Source of the DNA: Neltuma alba
Taxonomy: Eukaryota > Streptophyta > Magnoliopsida > Fabales > Fabaceae
NCBI RefSeq assembly: GCF_004799145.2
Contig: NW_021635203.1
Location: 1,983,195-2,047,194 of the forward strand
Direction: 5' to 3'
DNA: 64,000 bases
A program made the translations under genes and the position numbers. A model generated the notes under the pieces. That model ran no database searches and had not been told where the DNA came from. It saw only the letters and a list, made by a program, of their open reading frames with translations. Position 1 is the stretch's first letter, and every line of letters starts with the position of its first letter. This document shows positions 33,881-44,393 of the stretch, one piece after another.

Positions 33881-34947
33881 TGTCACACCCTGATAATTTT
33901 ATCCTAATTGATGAATGATTCGAGACTAACTAAGGCCAAATAGTATAGTAGACTGGTAGAGGATCCAGGCTATGAGGAAAAATCAAGATAGGGACATAAC
34001 GGTCATTTTTGAAAAGATCAGTCAAGAAAGGGCAGTATTGGAAATAATGTCCGAAATTCCTGAAAATTCCCAGAAAATCATGAAAAATAGAAAGGAGGGT
34101 ATAGAATAATGTTTGAGGCTTAGAAGGTGAATATAGGATTAAAAATAATTTATCAGGGAATTATTTGTAATTATCGGAATTTTTGGTTAATTAAGGAAAA
34201 TTAGCCAATTTCCATTATTTTAAATATATAAAGGCCTAAAAAATTCAAGGAAAAATAGGGATAAATTATGTGACATATTATCCTAATTTATAAAATTACT
34301 TCCCACCTTTGGATGTACAGAGGTTAGCTTAAAGAATATTTATTACTGAATTATTATCGGTAGAATGATGATTTTTGATGAAATAAAATTTAGAAAATTA
34401 CAGAGGGAGGTAAAACTTGAGAAAAATCATGGAATACCCTTGGAATGAGGGGAATTTAAGGAGGTGTTGAAATCAAAATTTTGTGACAGTAAATTGGACA
34501 AGATTGTTGGAAAATCGGACCGAAAATACACAAATAATCAGTGGATTGCACTGAATATTGGATGAGTCATTTTTCCCCAATATTTAGAGTAATATTTCGG
34601 GCAAAAATAAGGGGGAGGACAAAGTTGGAATTTTCCAAATTGTTTAAGGGCATAAAGGGAAATAAGAGACAAAACATTAAAATAATATTTTATTTCCACA
34701 TGAAAATCACATGGTGAATAGGTGTCCATCCATGTGTCAACTTCTTGTGGTGTGTGCTCTAGGATTTGTCCATGTGAAAGTGAAAAAAAATGGACGGTCG
34801 AGATCGCATCTTTTTCCCGAAGGGCATTCTTGGAATTTTGAAAAAATCAAAGCCTATAAATACCCCCCTTTCATGAACAATTCGGCCAAAGAGGTTTACT
34901 AGTGAGGGAATATTGTGTTCTTGAGTTCTAGGAGAGAGAAAGGAAGA
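33881..34947 (+). repeat. Gypsy D 3' LTR, truncated
   Basis: It starts TGTCACACCCTGATAATTTT. It includes TATAAATA at 34855-34862 and the start of the GA-rich leader, then breaks at 34947. The remaining 1.8 kb (intron-like region and 3' end) is missing. Confidence 0.88.
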
Positions 34948-34969
34948 TGAGCATCAAGAAGAGCTCAGT

Positions 34970-35788
34970 ATGGCCGAATATGATGAATCATTATTTGGAG
35001 CTCAAGATGCACTTAAGGTAAACGGTCCCAATTCTTCTCGTACATTACTTGTGGAAAATGATTTTGAAAGTTTGCATAAAACTGTTGATCGACCAGTCGT
35101 TGATTCTGTTTTTAAAAGTAAAAATGTTTTTAAACATGCTGGAAATTTTACTGGGAAGAAAGAACTTACAAAGAGAAATCATTTAAGATTACATTCTTTT
35201 GGCCAACGCAATATTTGCATAAAATCTCATAATGGATATCATTCTGTTATTTGCAATTATTGTGGTAAATCAGGTCACATTTCTCACGCATGCTATTTTA
35301 GAAGAAATCTTAATGTGAGAAATAAATTTGTTTGGGTTCCCAAAGGACAAGTAAAGTCCAATGCTAACACTCAAGGACCCAAAGCAAAATGGGTACCAAA
35401 ATGTCCTTATAGTATTTTAATTTTGCAGGATATTTCTAAGAACGGACATATTGGCCTAAAGAAGAAGGAAGTGCCTAAGAGAGCTACTCACATGATCAAT
35501 ATGAGAACTCTTAGAGCACCCATTACTGGAACTACAAAGTCCAATCATAGGAAGCAATGGATACAAGCCAAAGGAGTACATTACGCCTCAAGGATGGACT
35601 ACCACAGTGTCAAATTCGATTACCTTGAGGAGAACAAGAAACGGAGGATCTCTCAAGCATTAAGCAGAAGACTTCTTGAGTCTACATTTTATGAGAGAAT
35701 ATTGCAAGCATCCAAAGCAAGGAATCAAAAGTCTCAACCTCACAGAAAGGTGCATTGGGTATGCAAAAGCAATCCTCCAAGTACCTAA
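34970..35788 (+). pseudogene. Copia gag remnant with zinc knuckle and unassigned tail
   Basis: An open frame of 272 codons. Residues about 95-108 are a canonical CCHC knuckle (CNYCGKSGHISHAC), followed by FVWVPKG and KWVPK, typical of the Gag region before protease in long copia elements. From residue about 145 onward the sequence is basic, and I do not recognise it; the expected protease is not there. The first Met is only where the frame opens after the 34947 junction. Gag would bind and package element RNA; this piece lacks the capsid part. Confidence 0.65.
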
Positions 35789-37261
35789 GAAAGAAGGGAG
35801 AAAGCCTTTTCTCAAGATTGTGACCACAAAGGAATTGATGAACAAATCTTGAGAAAGTTGATCTGGTATGGTTTTTGGTGCTGAACGTGGAAAGAAGAAA
35901 AGTCAATGCTAATGCATCAAAATCAAGCAAGCTGCCACAAGGACAAGAGAAAATATGGTGATATCTAATCTTTACCCTTTACTGTGCTGATATGAAATTC
36001 ATATTTGGGTAATGAATGCTTGTTCCTTGTTGCATTTCATTAGCAATCAATCTTTTATGATCTTCAAATTATTTTCCGATTGCTAAATGGACCGAAAATA
36101 GAATTGTGCATAATTTTCTATGTGTTTGTATTTTCAAATGCACAATCCAAATTTTTTTTTAAACTCATTGTGAAAGTGCATACAAATGATTTCAAAGATA
36201 TTCATTTTTGTTTTGCATTCAAATGATTTTTAAAATTGGAAGTTAATATTTTGAGTGCGAAAAGTCAAAAATGCTTCAAATCCTTCTAACAGAGTTTTCT
36301 CCATCCCTAATGTGTTAATTCTTGATTTTAATGTGCTATCCTATACTTGAACTCCCAAATTCTATTCTTCAACAAGTTAGACCTTCGTCTAACAAGTTAA
36401 CCATCCATATGAGTTTTAAGTCTATCTTTACAAAAAGATTCCAATACGTCAAAGCCTTATGCTTAATGTGTTTATCCTTATTGACTGAGTTATTCCAAGC
36501 ACGATTATGTGATTAACCATTTCAATGGAATGACTCGTATAGCTTCTGGAATCTATTTAACCTACTAGTCATCTGGACTAATGAGTTAATGTACTTCATT
36601 ATTCAAAAACCCAGTATTTGAGTGTGAGCAAAGTCTTTGAACCTCCATCGCGAAAAGCCTTTCGGCTAACATCTTATCCATATGACTTTTACTCTCAGAA
36701 AAACTCTCTAATGTGTTGATATTGTTGTTTGACATGTTATCCGATCTGATCTTACAAATTGAAGCTATATGATATTTTCCCTCAGTTTGTTGACTTCCAC
36801 ATTTTTTTTTTGAACAAAAGTATTTGCTTTTAACAAGTTTTTTTTAAAACTTCGTTTTCAACATTCATGTTTTAAACAAGTGCGTTAAAAACCTTATTTC
36901 AAAGGAAGCATTATTTATCTTCTAGCTTCATGTGCATATTTTTACGTAACAGTCATGATTTGAATAAATCATCGATTTCAAATGCATGATCATTTAGGGC
37001 TAACCTGTTTTCACGCAAGCTATTAGTTTTTCATAAAGTTAATATGATCAAGTCTGATTTCAAAAAGAATGTATGATAGATGGTCATTTAGTTATAAAAT
37101 CTTTTGATACCTTCTTTGCTCAGAAATCATATGGTTTAATCCATATAAGAGCATGAGATTCATTGTAGCTAACATGGTGTGGACCCAAGAGAAGTTGGGT
37201 ATCGAAGAACTAATATTTGTGTTGTAGGCATCCTAAAGAATTATAAGATAAAATTCTATTG
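35789..37261 (+). other. Copia internal stretch, no gene recognised
   Basis: AT-rich, with frequent stops in all frames. Several short runs resemble decayed coding sequence (for example around 36320-36520), but I cannot assign any to integrase or RT. No LTR, primer site or motif array is visible. Confidence 0.55.
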
Positions 37262-38136
37262 ATGGAGATGTCAATGATGGGAGAATTGAATTTCTTCCTC
37301 GGGTTGCAAATCAAACAGAAGAAGAATGGGATCTTCATATCTCGAACAAAGTAGCTCAAAGAACTTCTGAAGAAATATGGTCTGAAGCAGGCCAAGAGTG
37401 CAATTACACCTATGAGCTCAACCATATCATTGGACGCGGACGAGAATGGCAAGGATGTGAACTTGACTAAATATAGAGGGATGATTGGATCACTACTCTA
37501 CCTCACGGCAAGCAAATCAGACATTCAATTTAGCGTGGGAATGTGTGCCAGCGATCAATTAGCTCCCAAGCAATCATATGAAGAAGCCGCTAAGAGAATC
37601 CTCAGATATCTTGTCGGTACACAAAGTTTGGGAATCTAGTATCCAAAGAAAGGCGCAGAATATCTAATAGGATACTCAGATGCTGATCACGGAGGATACA
37701 AAACAGACAGAAAAAGCACTAGTGGACAATGCCAATTCCTAGGAGGCTGTCTTGTTCGTGGTCTAGTTAGAAACAAAACACTGTGCCCATATCTTCTACA
37801 GAATTAGAATAAATTGCCACTGCCAGCTATTGTGCTCAGATTTTATGGTTAAAACAATAATTACAAGATTTGGGAATCAAGTTGAAAGAAATCCCAATCC
37901 TGTGTGACAACACAAGCACAATCAGCCTATTTAAGAATCCAGTCCATCATACCCGAACCAAGCATATTGATGTTCGATATCACTTCATTCGGGACCATGT
38001 TCAAAAGAAAGATGTAGAAGTAGAACTCATTCCTACTGAATATCAAATAGCAGACATTTTCACAAAGCCTCTCGACCAGCAGAAGTCCAAATACTTCAAA
38101 AGAGAATTGGGAATGGTAAATCCCAATGAGCTGTAA
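37262..38136 (+). pseudogene. Copia RT end and RNase H remnant
   Basis: It begins with the RT block MMGELNFFLGLQIKQ and continues to KYRGMIGSLLYLTASKSDI, the connection region of copia RT. RNase H follows with YSDADHGG (about 37675) and ends HTRTKHIDVRYHFIRD and the C-terminal IADIFTKPL block. In-frame stops lie near 37352 and 37637, and further stops between 37805 and 37860. The 38134-38136 stop is the natural end. Confidence 0.85.
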
Positions 38137-39369
38137 GAAATTCTGCATTACTTCTTTATTTTGAGTATTTCGATTTAATGTTTTGATGATTAGGAAACTA
38201 ACTTAAGCATCAAAGAGGATAGAAAGTTGTTGTGTAGGAAAGCTCTGTTTTGACGTTGAAAAACAGAGATGAACAGAGTATGGAATGATCGATGAAGACA
38301 TCGATAATCATGCTACAAGGAAAGGTTAATTTATTGATCACCTGATCGATAAATGAAATATGTAAGGCGAAAGAACGAAATAGGAGGGAGAATTATCGAT
38401 AAGCTTATTGATAAGTCAATTATCGATCAACACATCGATCAGGAGCAACAAGGATTTGAGACACATCACTCAATTTGGTAAGAATTATCGATTAATTGAT
38501 CGAATAATTGTTAATCGATCACATGATCGATCAACTTAGACAGGTATGACTTCTCACTACAAAAATTATTCATAACATATTCGATCAATTGCTTTAACGT
38601 GATCTATAATTATGCATTGTGTTTCAACTATTCTTATTCGATCATTCTCAGTCTCCACCCTATCAATTTTCTGATTAAAGGGAAACTTCACATTCACATG
38701 TGTCTTATATCTTAAAAGCTCATCTCCTTCGTCAAAATAGTATACTCATCTACATTCACTGTCAATTGATTAGTTTTGATGATGAGTTGCTTTCACATTT
38801 TCCTTTCATGATCCAATTCGAAAACAATTTATAGAAAGAATTATGTATACATTTGATATTTGATTGTACTAACTATTCTCCTTGCAAGAAGTTGTTGAAT
38901 TCTTAACAGGAGAATTTATGCTATGAAAGAAACTCCTCACTGGACTACAGAATAAATTATCCAATTTGAGGATTGATAATTTAATGCGCAATCAAGATAT
39001 GGAGAAAAGAGAAAGTGATTGAAGATAGAAAGATTATTGGCATCAACCTTCAAAGCATAATCACCAATGCCAATACGAATGAGCATTATGCCTGGCAATG
39101 GACTTCATGAATCAATTTATCAACTTGCCGAATTCAAATGAGCATTTCTAAACCCTCTCCTTTATAATTTATGAATATTGATGCATTACATGGTTTGTGC
39201 GCACTAAGAGACAAGAATGATATAGGGGAAAGATTACACCCCACACGGGAGCTATATCATTTAAACTTTTTGCTGATGTCAAATAGGGGGAGAGATAGGC
39301 ATTAAAAATATGTTGCATCTGATTTGATTTCATATCATCCATATTTTTCACAAAGGATTTGCCATCATC
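38137..39369 (+). other. Copia region between pol and 3' LTR
   Basis: There is no env-like ORF. From about 38285 to 38545 it carries ATCGAT pairs with the same six-base spacing as the LTR (for example ATCGAT-N6-ATCGAT in TGATCGATGAAGACATCGAT). The rest is AT-rich with no recognisable feature. Confidence 0.75.
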
Positions 39370-39383
39370 AAAAAGGGGGAGAA
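39370..39383 (+). other. Polypurine tract of copia element
   Basis: AAAAAGGGGGAGAA directly before the TGTTAG start of the 3' LTR. Confidence 0.85.
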
Positions 39384-39775
39384 TGTTAGATATGATTAGT
39401 TTTGATGATGTCAAATAATAGAGCAAAAAGTTTACATAAATTATTTATCTCATATTTTGACTAACTATCATACTTAATATCTTGTGTAGTTTTCTCAAGA
39501 AAAGAAAAGAGTTATTATGTTGCACTTTGAGTTATGGAGAATGATCAAGAGGAAGAAGAAGAAGAGAGATTGAGAAAAGAAGAACTTGCAAGATCAAATG
39601 AAAATATCAAGATTCAAGTTTATAGATTTGATGTTAAATGTTGCTACACTCAATCAGAAGTTTGGATGGCCCAGTCGAAAGCTAAAATATACAACCGGGA
39701 AATTATACCATCATATATTGAGTCACCCTTCATATAAACATGGAAAATAAGCTTCAGAGGTGATTTTCATGGGCA

Positions 39776-41432
39776 ATTATCGATCACTTGATCGATCATC
39801 CATTTATCGATCAAGTTATCGATAAAATGCATCCTCTGTTATGCTCTGTTCTTCGTTCAGCTCTGACATAGGTTCGGTATTTCTTCAATATCTCTCAAAC
39901 CACAAATCCGTTTGAGGTGAAACTTAATTCATATGAAACTAGACTCAGAACACGGTTCATGGACACCAAAATCAACTTCAAAGAGTTTCATATGAGGGAG
40001 ATATGTTGCTCGAAACATTGCAGTAAGGATTAACGCCTTGATTCCGACCTTTAGTCATTGTGATGAAGATAAATTTTCAACCACAACGAATTTTGGGGTG
40101 ATTCTTGTTGCATTAGAAAGTAGACTCAAAGAGCTTTCTGGGGATAGGTCATTTGCAAAATTTGGAGTTGAATTGGAAGAGTTATGATCACTCAAAGTTG
40201 ACCTTCGTTCTGCTCGAATCAGACTTCGAATTTATTGAGGCAAAGACCAGAAGTTCTACATTGATTGATTAATCTCTCAAACAACATACTACTCAAACAT
40301 GTTATTGAGTAAAAGCACTAGAAGAAATGAGGAAATGAAAAGTCATTATCAGATGTTACTCGAGCCTGATCAAGCAACTACATATTCGATCATTTTATCG
40401 AGTTCCTGGTACTATCTCTTTAATTCTTCTCTTTTATCTTCATATGCATTATTGAGGTTTTATAACCTATTGGATAAATGGTTTTCGGATAACATTATGG
40501 ATAGATGTATTTATCGATCACTTGATCGATAAACAAAGTTAACGTTATGGATAAATAGGCATTTATCGATAGCATGATCGATAAATAGATTATCGATGAG
40601 AAGACAGATAAATGGTAATGCGTTCTACTCATTCTATGTTTTGCTTTAGTCTCCATTTATCGATTACCTCATCGATCAGTCATTTATCGATAATATGATC
40701 GATCATTGCTCTTACATGTCTACCCTGTTTTTCACGTAACGTGATCGATAAATCAGTTCTTTGAATTTACAGGATTAAATCTCCTTGTTTTACTTTATCG
40801 ATAACTTTATCGATCACTCATTAATCGATCACCTATTCGATCAACCTACATAGCATGTGTTTTCTCCGAATATACTTTTGCTTATTGTTTATCGATAAGG
40901 TTATCTATTATTTGTTTATCGATAATGTGTTCGGAAAATCATTACTTAAAATTTTATTCTATAACACTTTGTTTATCGATAACCTTATCCATCATCCATT
41001 TATCAATAATTTGTTCGATCATCAATGACTGAAGTTTCATTTTTGTAACACTTGGATTATCGATAATCTGTTCGATCAACAAGTGTTCGATCACTTGTTC
41101 GATCATGGAACGTTTTCCGTTTAAACATCAGTCGACTATGATGATTCTTAAAATCAATGATCTATTTTCTTTAAAGCTTTTCTCAGCCTTCTTTTTACAC
41201 ATAACTCTCTATTAAAAGGATACGAAGGCAAACATAACTTGAAAAGGTTTATTCTTGCATAAATCATTTTTGGGTCACTGTATTCATGCTTCATCATTTA
41301 TCGATCATTTGTTCGATCATCATATGATCCATAATCTATTCGATAATTGCATCTATCTGCTATATCTTTTCTTCATGTAATTAATCGATAATATAATCGA
41401 TCAAAGCTTTATCGATCAAGACATCGATCAAG
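39776..41432. repeat. ATCGAT paired-motif array in copia 3' LTR
   Basis: Dozens of WTCGAT sites in clusters at 39776-39830, 40505-40710, 40740-40860, 40880-41110 and 41300-41430. In nearly every pair checked, six bases separate the two sites. Clusters are separated by ordinary AT-rich sequence, so the pairing is local and not a tandem array. Confidence 0.86.
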
Positions 41433-41674
41433 TAAGTTCATCTTACTTTCTGAATATCTGATGATTGATTCCATGTTTTCCAACTTATTGTGTCTATGAT
41501 TATCAGATACTTATCACTTGATCTGAGGAACATTATTTCAGATAAAGAGCCACAACGAATTTATGATGTGAAGAATCGACGTTCGTCAGAAGCTTCCAAC
41601 GGCTAGTTTCAACGGTCATATTCTTCAAGCCAAACGGGAAGAAAAAGCTCAACGGTCAACTACCCAACATCATC

Positions 41675-41682
41675 TATAAATA
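41675..41682 (+). promoter_or_regulatory. TATA box of copia 3' LTR
   Basis: TATAAATA about 670 bp before the LTR end and downstream of the motif array, in a position suited to LTR transcription. Confidence 0.6.
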
Positions 41683-42342
41683 GAAGAGCATTCAAAACAA
41701 AAAAAAAAGAAGAGTCTGAGCTTACAACATCAAATGCTAAAATGCCGAATCAACATATTCTCATTTAGAGCTCCGAAAGAAAACTCCCTGTCTCTGTACT
41801 TCATAGACTAAAACTTATGTATTCGTGAGATAGAGAGGAGAGTTTCCAAAACGTGCTTAAGATTGATCTATCACTTCTTTGAGAGAAGAAATATTCAATC
41901 TTCCTTATCATTATCAGATTGTATCCCTACGGTGTGTAAGGGGGAGTTATTACCTCAGTGAGAGGTTGTTGTTGAATTAGACTGGTTAGTCTAAGGATTG
42001 TAAGTGGCGACACAAGTGCCCGGATCAAACTTGTGATTGTAGTGGTTCTCAAGTACCCGTGTTAAACTTGAGGGAGATAGTCGATTGAAAATCTCAGGGG
42101 GAGCCTGGGGACTGGACGTAGGTCAGTGAGGACCGAACCAGGATAAATCACTGTTTGCATATTCTCTTCCCTTACCTCTTTATATTTCCAGCTAAACCAT
42201 TTTACTACTGTGATTATGCTTATCTCGATTCATTGGCTTTTATACTCAGAATTTCTTATGAATTTCATCACATTGTGAAAAGATTTTTAATTTTAATCAA
42301 CACCCAATTCACCCCCCTCTTGGGTGTTCAGCCATTCCAACA

Positions 42343-43023
42343 GTAGTTAGTGATAGGGGTACACATTTTTGTAATAGGATTATAAATAGCCTGTTTTCAA
42401 AATTTGGTGTCACTTATAAAGTCTCCACTGCCTACCACCCCTAAACCAATGGTCAAGCTGAGATTTCTAATAGAGAGGTGAAGCACATACTGGAGAAGAT
42501 GGTAAGGCCTTCCAAGAAAGACTAGAGTTTACATTTGGAAGAAGCATTATGGGCTTACCGGACGGCATATAAATCACCTATTGGCATGTCCCCTTACTGG
42601 TTGGTTTTTGGGAAAGCTTGTCATTTACTAGTAGAGCTTGAGCATAAGGCTTATTGGGCAGTTAAGCAGTGCAACATGAATATAGAGTCTACCGGAAAGG
42701 AAAGGAAGTTGCAACTACAAGAGTTGGAGGAGCTTAGACTTGAAGCTTATGAAAACTCCAGACTCTACAAGGAGAAAACAAAGTTCATGCATGACCGGGG
42801 AATCCTATAGAAACATTTTAAAGAGGGTGACCGAGTATTGTTGTATAAGACCCGGTTCACTTTCAAGCAAGGAAAATTGAACACTAGATAGGACGGGTCC
42901 TACACGATCACAAGAGTGCATAACTTTGGCATGGTTGAGTTTTTGCACTAGGAGACTGGAGCTAGACTAAAAGTCAATGGCCATCTATTGAAGCTCTACC
43001 ATGAGAATCAAAAGCCTCCTTAA
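42343..43023 (+). pseudogene. Athila-4 integrase, C-terminal half
   Basis: It starts at the second catalytic Asp block (SDRGTHF), then the core Glu region with AYHP.TNGQAE, ALWAYRTAYKSPIGMSP, and the Athila-type GKACHLLVELEHKAYWA block. It ends with a GPF-like module and HLLKLYHENQ; the stop is at 43021-43023. Stops inside are near 42445 (CAA to TAA type), 42524, 42810, 42890 and 42950 (TGG or CAG to TAG type). Integrase would join element cDNA to the genome; this one is dead. Confidence 0.85.
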
Positions 43024-44393
43024 TTCTCAGGTTGTTTCTTTCCTTCACTCATTTACTTACCTTTGCCCTATTATTGCTCGTTATTTGTTTTGTGCTTTGG
43101 TATGCTGATTGAGTATTGGGAAGAAACCATCTCAGTAGTATAATTTTAGTGTAGTTAGTTATTTGCCTGTTTGATAAGATTCCCTTCTTGATTTTGAATA
43201 TTTGCCTTTTCTCATTGTGTGCTTAATTGCTATAGTACAACAAATTGTTGTATTATCTATCTTTGATTGATAGAGAAAGTTTACTACTCAATTTTGTGTG
43301 TTGTGCTGCCTTATCTTGTGTTTATTGAGCACCTATTGATCTCATTTTGTATACCTAAAAAGTTTCTGAAGTATCCAGCTGCCCCCTGTGTTTTTATGTT
43401 GTGGTCCTCTACTGCTTGGTTGTTTCTGTTAGTTTTTGGGTGTCTTTGGCTACTTTTGCCACGGCTAACTCCTGTCTTCACCATGATGAAAGTTGCCCAG
43501 TTTTTGTTTGTAGCTCTCGGTGAACTTTCGCCACGGTGAAATCCTTATTTCACCGCGACGAAGCTCACCCAGTTCTGTGTCTTGCTCTCGGGATACTTTC
43601 ACCGCGGTAAACTTATGTTTCGCCACGGCAAAGATCCTTTTCTCACCTTTTTCCTTCTTTCGGGAAGGTTTTGCCACGGTGAAATCCTAGTTTCTGTGCG
43701 TAACGTTTTATTTAAATCTGATTTTTCGGTGTCAATTTACCTCTTTGCCCTTTGTAACTGCCTACCCATTCAATTCTCTTAACTCCATTTTAGTCTTTTC
43801 ACCTCCCCTCAACATTTAACCCCCCATCTCCCTTAATTCTTTACCCTTCGCTGCCATTTTTGCAGAAACGCTCCCCCTCCCCCAGCATCGTCCAACCGGC
43901 GGCTTGCACTCTCCCTCTCCTCGCATACCTTCTTTTCCTCCCTCTCTTGTGTTCGGTTCCTTGTTCTCCTCTGTCCGCCCCACCGCCTGCGCTCTCTTCT
44001 TAATAGTCACGCCTGTGGTGCTGATCACTTTCAGTTTCTGCTTCTTCTCCTGCATAAGGTTCTCCTCTTTTTCTTCTTTCAGTTTTTCTTCCTTCTTTCT
44101 TTTTCTGTTAACTCTTGTTTGTTTAGTTACTTGGGTTAGGTGTTTAGTTAGGTTATTTATTTTTGCTGTCTATTTTCAGTTACGTAGCTCTTAGGCTATC
44201 TAATGATTCATTGTGCATTTTATTTTTCAGTAATTTCCTTACTTAATTTTGAAAGTTTTTAGTAAATCAAAAACCTATGAATCATTACATAGCCAATTGC
44301 TATTGCCTGAGTTGTTAATTTTGGTTATTCTGGGGTAGTTTAGTTCTTGTTGGTTGGTCTTTGTTTAGTTGTTTTGTTTGTTGTGTTCAGAGT
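43024..44393 (+). other. Athila-4 spacer between pol and env-like ORF
   Basis: No gene. CCGCGG-type motif pairs start at 43527/43549 (22 bp apart) and 43598/43619 (21 bp apart), with decayed copies around 43455 and 43670. A pyrimidine-rich tract and TGTTCAG at 44384-44390 just before the ORF look like a splice acceptor. Confidence 0.72.

Larger units (their letters stand above)
29767..34947 (+). mobile_element. Tekay-like Ty3/gypsy element, both ends truncated (gypsy D)
   Basis: It begins inside gag at the Athila-3 border, carries the rest of gag and a complete but broken pol with chromodomain, a polypurine tract and the first 1067 bp of its 3' LTR. The LTR stops at 34947, where copia sequence starts. 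5' LTR, primer site, ORF1 and the first part of gag are missing. Confidence 0.88.
34948..42342 (+). mobile_element. Long-LTR Ty1/copia element, internally deleted
   Basis: Contents: gag C-terminal remnant (34970-35788), an unassigned stretch, a pol remnant with the RT end and RNase H (37262-38136), a 1.2-kb region with ATCGAT pairs, a polypurine tract (39370-39383) and a full 2959-bp 3' LTR. 5' LTR, primer site, protease, integrase and most of RT are gone. The LTR and downstream non-coding region are unusually long, which with the gag features suggests SIRE/Maximus; the lineage is tentative. Confidence 0.82.
39384..42342 (+). repeat. Copia 3' LTR (2959 bp)
   Basis: It starts TGTTAGATATG and ends CCATTCCAACA; Athila integrase starts right after, at 42343. 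It is about 950 bp longer than the minus-strand copy at 1-1988, and much of the difference is motif-bearing sequence. A 67-codon Glu-rich ORF at 39534-39737 is inside it; I do not consider it a gene. Confidence 0.9.
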
